A stretch of 64,000 nt of DNA. Origin: Streptomyces diastatochromogenes. GTDB taxonomy: Bacteria; Actinomycetota; Actinomycetes; Streptomycetales; Streptomycetaceae. The stretch is from assembly GCF_002242805.1 (NCBI RefSeq), contig NZ_MCGQ01000009.1:214536-278535 (forward strand). Reading direction: 5' to 3'. The translations under genes and the position numbers were made by a program. Shown here in pieces: positions 15,514 through 23,432 of the stretch. Under the pieces are notes generated by a model. It did not search any database. It was not told where the DNA came from and worked only from the letters and a program-made list of their open reading frames with translations. The stretch's first letter is position 1; every line of letters starts with the position of its first letter.

Positions 15514-16299
15514 GTGGAAGTTGTCATCGTTCCGGACGCGGCGGCGGGCGGCGAGCTGATCGCCGAGGCCATGGCCCAGCTGCTGCGGCGCAAGCCCGAC
15601 GCCCTGCTCGGTGTGGCCACCGGCTCGACTCCGCTGCCCATCTACCAGGCGCTGACGGCCAAGGTGCGCTCCGGCGCCGTGGACACCGCGCGGGCCCGCA
15701 TAGCCCAGCTCGACGAGTACGTGGGGCTGCCCGCCGAGCACCCCGAGTCCTACCGCTCGGTGCTGCGCCGGGAGGTGCTGGAGCCGCTCGGCATAGGTAT
15801 GGACGCGTTCATGGGCCCGGACGGCACGGCCGAGGACGTCCAGGCGGCGTGCCGGACCTACGACAGGGCGCTCGCCGAGGCCGGCGGCGTGGACCTGCAG
15901 CTGCTGGGGATCGGGACGGACGGGCACATCGGGTTCAACGAGCCGTGCTCCTCGCTCGCCTCGCGCACCCGGATCAAGACGCTGACCGAGCAGACCCGGA
16001 TCGACAACGCGCGCTTCTTCGACGGCGACATCGAGCAGGTGCCGCACCACGTGATCACCCAGGGCATCGGCACCATCCTGGAGGCCCGGCACCTGGTGCT
16101 GCTCGCGACCGGCGAGGGCAAGGCGGACGCGGTCGCCGCGACCGTCGAGGGCCCGGTCGCGGCCGTCTGCCCGGCCTCCGCGCTCCAGCTGCACCCGCAC
16201 GCCACGGTGGTCGTGGACGAGGGCGCCGCGTCCAAGCTCAAGCTGGCCGACTACTTCCGGCACACCTACGTGAACAAGCCGGACTGGCAGGGGATCTAG
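15514..16299 (+). CDS. nagB: Glucosamine-6-phosphate deaminase NagB
   Basis: A 261-aa enzyme that converts glucosamine-6-phosphate to fructose-6-phosphate and ammonia, the last step of N-acetylglucosamine use. Visible signatures are GVATGSTPLPIYQAL, the catalytic Asp in AQLDEYVGL and the ring-opening His region GIGTDGHIGFNEP. Length and motifs are family-typical. The GTG at 15514 has only a weak AGGC upstream, and no better start exists. A DasR operator precedes it, and dasR itself follows 156 bp downstream on the same strand. The S. coelicolor dasABCD genes are not between them. Confidence 0.95.
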   Translation: MEVVIVPDAAAGGELIAEAMAQLLRRKPDALLGVATGSTPLPIYQALTAKVRSGAVDTARARIAQLDEYVGLPAEHPESYRSVLRREVLEPLGIGMDAFMGPDGTAEDVQAACRTYDRALAEAGGVDLQLLGIGTDGHIGFNEPCSSLASRTRIKTLTEQTRIDNARFFDGDIEQVPHHVITQGIGTILEARHLVLLATGEGKADAVAATVEGPVAAVCPASALQLHPHATVVVDEGAASKLKLADYFRHTYVNKPDWQGI

Positions 16300-16304
16300 C
16301 ACTC

Positions 16305-16320
16305 GTTGGACTAGACCAAC
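16305..16320 (+). promoter_or_regulatory. DasR-type operator upstream of dasR
   Basis: GTTGGACTAGACCAAC is a near-palindrome with the dre core (TGG-N2-TAGACCA), matching 11 of 16 consensus positions. It begins 5 bp after the nagB stop and ends 135 bp before the dasR start. A plausible -10 (TATATAG) follows at about 16335. It could mediate autoregulation. Confidence 0.6.
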
Positions 16321-16374
16321 AGCGGGTGCGCCGGTATATAGAGGAGATCACGGACCGTGCGGGTGGAGCCCTGA

Positions 16375-17217
<843 letters not shown>

Positions 17218-17222
17218 CGGGA

Positions 17223-17244
17223 GTTGAGGTCTTCACACCTCAAC
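17223..17244 (+). terminator. Hairpin terminator after dasR
   Basis: GTTGAGGT (17223-17230) and ACCTCAAC (17237-17244) pair perfectly around a 6-nt CTTCAC loop, 6 bp after the dasR stop. Confidence 0.6.
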
Positions 17245-17353
17245 CCCCAAATCGACATACCGATATACGGACGAGGTCTTCCGCTGCCACGACACCGTCA
17301 CCTAGATTGCCTGCGCATTACACAGGTGATCAGCGAGGGGACGGAGCCGTGTC

Positions 17354-17620
17354 ATGTCCGAAACGCCTGAAGTGAGACCGCCGGTCGTGACACCGGTCCG
17401 CGTGATCATCGGCCTGTGTCTGGTCGTGCCCTTCGCGGCGATGCTGTGGGTGGGCTCGTACGCCAAGACGGACCCCGCGTTCATCGGGATCCCGTTCTTC
17501 TACTGGTACCAGATGCTGTGGGTGCTGATCTCGACCGCGCTCACGATGCTCGCGTACAAGCTGTGGCAGCGTGACCAGAGCGCCCGCAGGGCCACGCAGG
17601 GCAAGGGGGCGGCACAGTGA
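17354..17620 (+). CDS. DUF3311 small membrane protein, transporter partner
   Basis: An 88-aa protein with two transmembrane helices (VIIGLCLVVPFAAMLWVGSY and YQMLWVLISTALTMLAYKLW) and a basic tail. It is the typical companion of SSS-family permeases in actinobacteria. Its stop overlaps the start of the permease gene by 4 bp (GTGA), so the pair is translationally coupled and likely forms one complex. The ATG at 17354 is preceded by a GGGGACGGAG stretch. The individual role of DUF3311 is not established. Confidence 0.85.
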   Translation: MSETPEVRPPVVTPVRVIIGLCLVVPFAAMLWVGSYAKTDPAFIGIPFFYWYQMLWVLISTALTMLAYKLWQRDQSARRATQGKGAAQ

Positions 17621-19227
17621 AGGACGGCGTCAACGGCGTCGCGCTCGGCGTCTTCATCTTCTTCTTCCTGGCCGTCACGGTCATGGGCTTCCTGGCCGCA
17701 CGCTGGCGCCGGGCCGACAACGAGCAGTCCCTGGACGAATGGGGCCTGGGCGGACGGTCGTTCGGCACCTGGATCACCTGGTTCCTGCTCGGCGGCGACC
17801 TGTACACGGCGTACACCTTCGTCGCCGTACCGGCGGCGATCTACGCGGCGGGCGCGGCCGGCTTCTTCGCCGTGCCGTACACGATCCTGGTCTACCCGCT
17901 GATCTTCACGTTCCTGCCCCGCCTGTGGTCGGTCTCGCACAAGCACGGCTATGTGACGACCTCGGACTTCGTGCGCGGCCGCTTCGGCTCCAAGGGCCTG
18001 TCGCTGGCCGTGGCGCTCACCGGCATCCTCGCGACGATGCCGTACATCGCGCTCCAGCTCGTCGGCATCCAGGCGGTGCTGGACGTGATGGGCGTCGGTG
18101 GCGGCGAGAACACCAACTGGTTCGTGAAGGACCTGCCGCTGCTGATCGCCTTCGGCGTGCTGGCCGCGTACACCTACTCGTCGGGTCTGCGTGCCCCCGC
18201 GCTGATCGCGTTCGTGAAGGACACGCTGATCTACATCGTCATCGCGGTGGCGATCATCTACATCCCGATCAAGCTGGGCGGGTTCGACGACATCTTCGCC
18301 AAGGCGGGCGAGAAGTACGCGGCGGCGGGTGCGGGCGGTCTGGTACCGGCCCCGGCGGGCCAGTGGACGTACGCCACGCTGGCGCTCGGCTCGGCGCTCG
18401 CGCTGTTCATGTACCCGCACTCGATCACCGCGACGCTCTCCTCCAGGAGCCGTGAGGTGATCCGGCGCAACACCACGATCCTGCCGCTGTACTCACTGAT
18501 GCTGGGCCTGCTCGCGCTGCTCGGCTTCATGGCGATCGCGGCCGGGGTGAAGGTCACCAACGGGCAGCTGGCGATTCCGCAGCTGTTCGAGGACATGTTC
18601 CCGGACTGGTTCGCGGGCGTGGCCTTCGCGGCGATCGGCATCGGCGCCCTCGTGCCCGCGGCCATCATGTCCATCGCCGCGGCGAACCTCTTCACCCGCA
18701 ACATCTACAAGGACTTCATCAACCCCGACGCCACGGCCGAGCAGGAGACCCGGGTCTCCAAGCTCGTGTCACTGCTGGTGAAGGTGGGCGCGCTGGTCTT
18801 CGTCCTGACCATGGACAAGACGGTCGCCATCAACTTCCAGCTGCTGGGCGGCATCTGGATCCTGCAGACCTTCCCGGCCCTGGTCGGCGGCCTGTTCACC
18901 CGCTGGTTCCACCGCTGGGCGCTGCTCGCCGGCTGGGCGGTCGGCATGGTGTACGGCACGTTCGCCGCGTACGGGGTGGCCTCGCCGACGCAGAAGCACT
19001 TCGGCGGCTCGGCGAAGGAGATCCCCGGCATCGGCGAGATCGGCTACATCGGCCTGACGGCCTTCGTCCTGAACGCCGTCGTCACGGTGGTCCTGACCTT
19101 CGTCCTGAAGGCCGTGAAGGCACCCGAGGGCCTCGACGAGACCCGCCCGGAGGACTACACGGCGGACGCGGGCGACCCGGGCGTGGAGGCGGAGCTGCCG
19201 CCGGCCACGGCGGGGTCGGCGCACTGA
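17617..19227 (+). CDS. Sodium:solute symporter family permease (MctP-like)
   Basis: A 536-aa protein with about 13 transmembrane helices, of the SSS family that couples solute uptake to sodium. Family features include the start GVALGVFIFFFLAVTVMGF, the segment LGGRSFGTWITWFLLGGDLYTAYTF and the conserved AAIMSIAAANLFTRNIYKDF. The closest remembered group is the monocarboxylate permeases (MctP) paired with DUF3311; the substrate is inferred, not proven. The GTG start lies inside the preceding gene. The position beside dasR is conserved, but no dre site was seen in its own promoter. Confidence 0.85.
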   Translation: MKDGVNGVALGVFIFFFLAVTVMGFLAARWRRADNEQSLDEWGLGGRSFGTWITWFLLGGDLYTAYTFVAVPAAIYAAGAAGFFAVPYTILVYPLIFTFLPRLWSVSHKHGYVTTSDFVRGRFGSKGLSLAVALTGILATMPYIALQLVGIQAVLDVMGVGGGENTNWFVKDLPLLIAFGVLAAYTYSSGLRAPALIAFVKDTLIYIVIAVAIIYIPIKLGGFDDIFAKAGEKYAAAGAGGLVPAPAGQWTYATLALGSALALFMYPHSITATLSSRSREVIRRNTTILPLYSLMLGLLALLGFMAIAAGVKVTNGQLAIPQLFEDMFPDWFAGVAFAAIGIGALVPAAIMSIAAANLFTRNIYKDFINPDATAEQETRVSKLVSLLVKVGALVFVLTMDKTVAINFQLLGGIWILQTFPALVGGLFTRWFHRWALLAGWAVGMVYGTFAAYGVASPTQKHFGGSAKEIPGIGEIGYIGLTAFVLNAVVTVVLTFVLKAVKAPEGLDETRPEDYTADAGDPGVEAELPPATAGSAH

Positions 19228-19261
19228 CGAAGCTCCGGCCGGGCGCACCGGCGGCTTTCCA

Positions 19262-19303
19262 GGGGGTGTCTTCTCGGGTCGGCGTGATCCAGAGGACACC
19301 CCC
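19262..19303. terminator. Bidirectional hairpin between symporter and NACHT genes
   Basis: Arms at 19262-19274 and 19291-19303 (GGGGGTGTCTTCT and its near-complement, one G-T wobble) enclose a 16-nt loop. The right arm abuts the stop codon of the convergent NACHT gene. Confidence 0.75.
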
Positions 19304-22300
19304 TAGTCGCGCGTGCGCCCGGCCATCTCGTCCCAGAAGGTGTCCAGGTCCCCGACGCGCATGCCGACCCAGCCGGGCGTCTTGCGGTGCAGGCTCGCCA
19401 CGCCTCGGGGGAGCCGGCGCCGGAAGCGTCCGGGCAGCAGGGCCTGCTGCTGGCGGCAGAACGGCTCACGGATCTCGCCCCGGGGCACCGCGCCGCGCGG
19501 TGGGTAGGGGCACAGCTGGAATGTGCAGTCGGGCAGGCAGGTGGTGCCCGGCGCGGGCGGCCGCGACTTACCGGCCTTCATGCCGGGACGCAGTGCCCCC
19601 CGGTCACGGCGGATGCACGGCGGCAGTGGCATGCCCGGCTGCTCGGCGCGGGCCAGACGCTCCTCGACCTCGTCGGGGTGCCCCTCGCGTTCGATGAGGT
19701 TCAGCATGACCAGCACATCGGCGACCAGGCGCTGGGCCCGCCCGTCCAGGGTGCGCCAGCCGGCCGAGGGCGGAATCCACAGGTTGTGCTTGCGGTAGCC
19801 CTGCGGCGCAGTGGTGCGGGAGCCGATGGTGTCGGCCACACCCTTCTCGTCGATCCAGACGAACCGCTCGGGCCGCCTGGTCTCCAGGGCGAGCGCCACC
19901 AGGTCTCCGGCCTCGGCGACGAACGGATGCAGCCGCACCCGGGCCGAGGCGCCGTCGGGACCGGCCCGGGCGGGTGCCTGGTTGACCGTACCCGCCATCG
20001 ACAGCCAGCGCTCCACGGTCTGTACGGCGGTCAGCCCGCGGACCGCTCCGGACGGCTCACGCGGCGCCTCCCCGTCCTGTTCCTGCTCTGTCCCGAGCCG
20101 ATCGTCCTGCTCCCGGCGCGTACTGGTGTCCGGCAGTTCCCACAGGCACAGCGCCTGGAGCAGGTTGAGCTGCGCGTACCAGCAGCGGCTCTGCCGCAGT
20201 ACGGTCTCCGCCTGCCGGATCAGGTCGGCGCGGGCGCCCGGGTAGGTGTACGGGTGGCGTTTGCGCCGGTTGGCCGCGTACTTGAAGCCCTGAGCCAGGG
20301 CTTCCTCGAGCGCGAGGGGCAGATCGGGGGTGCCGCGCCGCGGGTCGAGGTGGCGCAGCCACTTGGTGAGACGCTCCCGGGCCTCGTCGCGGTGGCTGTC
20401 CTCGACGGAGCCCAGGAGCATGGGGATCATCCAGGCCCGCATCACGAACTCCCGCAGCAGAAGGACACGTTCGTGCTGGTACTGCTGGTTGAACGCCTCC
20501 CGGCGGTCTGTCAGCTGCTTGAGCCGACGGGCTGTCAGCTGCTTGAGCTGGTCCTGGGGCCGTGACGAGACACGGACGGCTCTCGCCTGCTGTATGTCCG
20601 CCGCCCACTTCACGCACAGCCGTCTCTTACAGTCCTTCAGGCCGCTGACCTTGTCGTTGTACTCCTGCACGGGGTCGGTGTGCTTGCTGATCCATTGGCG
20701 GACCACGGCGAACGCGTCATTGCCGCCGCTGCCGAACTCCTGGGCAGCCGCCAGGCGGATGGAGTAGGCGGGCTCCTGCTTGCCCATGTCGAAGAGTTCC
20801 TGGTAGAGGGGGGTGGTGTCGATCCTGCCGGAGGTGGCCCGCAACGCCGTGCCGAGCTGCTTGAGCAGTCCTAGTTTCGCCTCCTCCAGTGTGCGCCGGT
20901 CTCCCTCGAAGTCCCGCCACCGGTCGTGCACCGCGCGGACGATGGTGCTGAGCAGTCTGGGAGTGTCCTCCACGCTCTCGATCTCCAGGGCCGCCGTGTA
21001 CAGGTCGAGCGCCTTCGGGTCGGCTGGGCGGTGTTTGGCGGCAGTCAGCAACCGGTGGGCCATCGGCCGCCCAGGCCCGGGAGACTGCCGCCGGACCTCC
21101 TCCTCCCACTTCTTCAGCTCTGCGGTCACACTGCCGCCCTTCGCGGAGCGGTCCGCCGCCCGCCGGCGGGACAGCAGCACCAGCGCGATGAGCAACTCCC
21201 GGCTGGGACCCGGAGGTTGCAGTGCCTGCTCGACCAGCTCCCCGGCGGCGCGCTCCCCCAGGCGGTAGAGCATGCGGTAGCCGAAGTACGCCTGCAGGAT
21301 GCTGTGCGGAAAACGGACCTTCTGCTCGGATCCCTCCACCAACTTCAGTTTGTCGGCGTGGCATGCGAAACGGGCGAGAATGCCATGGCACTGGCTCAGG
21401 TCCCCCTCCCGCAGCGTCCTGCTCACCTCATCGCTGCCGTCGCAGAGAAGGTTCCAGATCCGTTCCCGGTGCCACTCGGAAAACGCGTTGCGGCGCTTGC
21501 CGTACCGGTCGACACTCCGCTGCTCCCACAGATGCTCGGCATGGGCCCGCACCCGCCGGACCCGGCCAGGGTGGACGTCCCTGTCCAACAGCTCCGTGAA
21601 GCCGACCTCCAGCGAGTCCTGGAGAAGTCCCACACAGGCCAGGGCGGAGACCACCTCCAGGGCGTCCTGCCGCTCCCTCGGCTCCAATGCCACGTTCGCG
21701 CGCAGCCGGCCCTCCAGCAGGGAGTGCTCCCATGTCTCCAGCAGCCACAGCCGCAGTTGGCCGCGGTCCCTGCTGCGGGAGTCCAGGCGCCGCGGGTCGT
21801 TGCGGCGGTCGCGCTCGAGGTCGCCGTGGTGGTGCAGCTCCCGGGCGATCTGCAGGTAGATGGGGGACTCGGTCACCTCCGCCGTCTCCACGATCCAGTC
21901 GACGCGGCGCTCGTCCGTCTCCGGCACACGCGCCTTGACGAAGTGCAGTGCCTCCTCCTCGCTGAGCGGTTCCAGCTCCACGATGGCGGCGGGGGTGCTC
22001 TCCAGCGGGCTGTGCGGCCGGGAGGCGACGACGAGGGGCAGCCGCTCCTCGTGGGCGTGCTTGATGGCCCTGCGGATGATGTTGTCCCGGTCCTCCTGCA
22101 GGCCCTCGCCGAGAAGGGCCTCCTCCAGGCCGTCGGCGATGACGACCACCTTGTCGTCGGCGAGCAGCTGCTGCCAGACCCGCTCGGTCTTGGTGCGCGC
22201 CAGGACGCCCTGGGGCGCCTCCTCGGCGAAGCGTTTCCGGGCCATGCGCTTGAAGTCCAGGTCGGGGCCGGTGGCGTCGCGCAGACGGATCGGCACGGGG

Positions 22301-22932
22301 ACGGCACCCTGCGCGGCCAGCATCTCGGTGAGCCGCACCAGGACGGCGGTCTTGCCCACGCCCACCCCGCCGACGAGCAGATACGGGCGGCGGGTTTCGC
22401 GCTCGCGCAGCCGCTGGGCGATGACCTCGGCGATCTCCTCCCGGCCGACGATCTCGGCGATGTCCGGCCCGGCGGTGACGACCAGGTCCTGCGGCTGCCG
22501 GCGCGCCTTCGCGAGGTAGCGGCGCTTGGTCCAGCTGTACCAGGCGAACAGGAAGAACGCGGCGGCGAGCGAGGCGGCAAGGACGGGACCGAGGATGCGG
22601 GAGATGCCCTCGAACCCAGCGCTCCGCCGCCAGCGGTCGAACCAGTTCTCCTGGTGCGTGACCGTGTTGTACACGGCCTCCCCGGCCCAGGCGAGGACGG
22701 CGAGCGAGGCGACGACCCAGACGACCCTCATGCCATTGGTGTAGGAGAACCACCTGCGCCACTGCTTGGGACGGGTGGTGTCCTTGCGGGCCTCCCACCA
22801 GACCGTCAGAGCGTGCCAGCGCCTCAGATAGACGCGTCTGGCCCGTCGCCCCAGCCCCCTCAACGCAAGTGTCGCCATGGGCTCGTTGCGTGGTCGCTCC
22901 TTGCCCGGCGGATGACGGACGACCTTCGGCAT
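19303..22932 (-). CDS. Large membrane-anchored NACHT/STAND NTPase
   Basis: A 1209-aa protein. Two transmembrane helices are at about residues 68-86 and 113-133, so the rest is probably cytoplasmic. A NACHT-type NTPase follows: Walker A GGVGVGKTA at 188-196, Walker B VVVIADGLEE at 262-271, and a sensor region VVASRPHSPLES. Next comes a ~700-residue helical region rich in Arg and Leu that may be a repeat or sensor domain, including a duplicated RRLKQLT octapeptide. The C-terminus is Cys-rich (TTCLPDCTFQLCPYPPRG, then EPFCRQQQALLPGRFRR), a module I recall from other Streptomyces NACHT proteins. The start has GGAGAG at good spacing. Such STAND proteins are often antiphage sensors; that role here is inference. 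Confidence 0.8.
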   Translation of the reverse strand: MPKVVRHPPGKERPRNEPMATLALRGLGRRARRVYLRRWHALTVWWEARKDTTRPKQWRRWFSYTNGMRVVWVVASLAVLAWAGEAVYNTVTHQENWFDRWRRSAGFEGISRILGPVLAASLAAAFFLFAWYSWTKRRYLAKARRQPQDLVVTAGPDIAEIVGREEIAEVIAQRLRERETRRPYLLVGGVGVGKTAVLVRLTEMLAAQGAVPVPIRLRDATGPDLDFKRMARKRFAEEAPQGVLARTKTERVWQQLLADDKVVVIADGLEEALLGEGLQEDRDNIIRRAIKHAHEERLPLVVASRPHSPLESTPAAIVELEPLSEEEALHFVKARVPETDERRVDWIVETAEVTESPIYLQIARELHHHGDLERDRRNDPRRLDSRSRDRGQLRLWLLETWEHSLLEGRLRANVALEPRERQDALEVVSALACVGLLQDSLEVGFTELLDRDVHPGRVRRVRAHAEHLWEQRSVDRYGKRRNAFSEWHRERIWNLLCDGSDEVSRTLREGDLSQCHGILARFACHADKLKLVEGSEQKVRFPHSILQAYFGYRMLYRLGERAAGELVEQALQPPGPSRELLIALVLLSRRRAADRSAKGGSVTAELKKWEEEVRRQSPGPGRPMAHRLLTAAKHRPADPKALDLYTAALEIESVEDTPRLLSTIVRAVHDRWRDFEGDRRTLEEAKLGLLKQLGTALRATSGRIDTTPLYQELFDMGKQEPAYSIRLAAAQEFGSGGNDAFAVVRQWISKHTDPVQEYNDKVSGLKDCKRRLCVKWAADIQQARAVRVSSRPQDQLKQLTARRLKQLTDRREAFNQQYQHERVLLLREFVMRAWMIPMLLGSVEDSHRDEARERLTKWLRHLDPRRGTPDLPLALEEALAQGFKYAANRRKRHPYTYPGARADLIRQAETVLRQSRCWYAQLNLLQALCLWELPDTSTRREQDDRLGTEQEQDGEAPREPSGAVRGLTAVQTVERWLSMAGTVNQAPARAGPDGASARVRLHPFVAEAGDLVALALETRRPERFVWIDEKGVADTIGSRTTAPQGYRKHNLWIPPSAGWRTLDGRAQRLVADVLVMLNLIEREGHPDEVEERLARAEQPGMPLPPCIRRDRGALRPGMKAGKSRPPAPGTTCLPDCTFQLCPYPPRGAVPRGEIREPFCRQQQALLPGRFRRRLPRGVASLHRKTPGWVGMRVGDLDTFWDEMAGRTRD

Positions 22933-23141
22933 GGTGCGCTCTCCTCCCCTGAGCTGGCTCGGGACGGAGGACCCCCGCCGGTGTCGGCACCTCCTTCCAT
23001 GGAATCACTCACGGCTGGCCCCGCAACCCGGCTGCCCCGGTCCGCACACCCGAGCGGGACCGGAATCCCCTCTCCCGCCTGGCCGACCTCACTCTCCTCA
23101 CCCACGAGTTGACCCTGTGAAGCCACCGCAACACGCAACAG

Positions 23142-23188
23142 ACACAACATCTGGGGGTGACACCACGACCCGGCACTAGATGTATGCT
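23142..23188 (+). promoter_or_regulatory. Pair of NrdR boxes upstream of nrdABS
   Basis: ACACAACATCTGGGGG (23142-23157) and GCACTAGATGTATGCT (23173-23188) resemble the NrdR consensus ACACWATATATWGTGT. Their starts are 31 bp apart, about three helical turns, the usual arrangement. NrdR is known to repress ribonucleotide reductase genes in Streptomyces. The preceding 200 bp, back to the NACHT gene start, show no gene. Confidence 0.65.
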
Positions 23189-23189
23189 C

Positions 23190-23300
23190 GTCCTCGCTGT
23201 CGCCGCAGGGGAATCCGGTGCGAATCCGGAACTGTCCCGCAACGGTGTACTTGCGTGCATCCGCACGCCTGTTCAGTCCGAGGACCTGTCGGCAGCGCGC
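23190..23300 (+). ncRNA. Cobalamin (adenosylcobalamin) riboswitch of nrdABS
   Basis: The leader contains the conserved core GGGAATCCGGTGCGAATCC, then CTGTCCCGCAACGGTG (about 23209-23247), and the 3' B12 box AGTCCGAGGACCTG (about 23275-23288). Borders are approximate. Downstream, GGTCCGG near 23313 can pair with CCGGGCC near 23335 as part of an expression platform before the nrdA GTG at 23433. In S. coelicolor a B12 riboswitch represses this class Ia operon so that the B12-dependent class II enzyme is used instead. Confidence 0.9.
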
Positions 23301-23432
23301 GCCCGGCCGTCCGGTCCGGGTGCCTTCAGACGTCCGGGCCTCGTGGAGTGGGCCGGTGGACGCGACGCCGTGCGCGCTCGTGCTGCCCCCCGCCCTCCGT
23401 CAGGCCCCGTGCCGAGCGAGGGAGAGCCCCAC

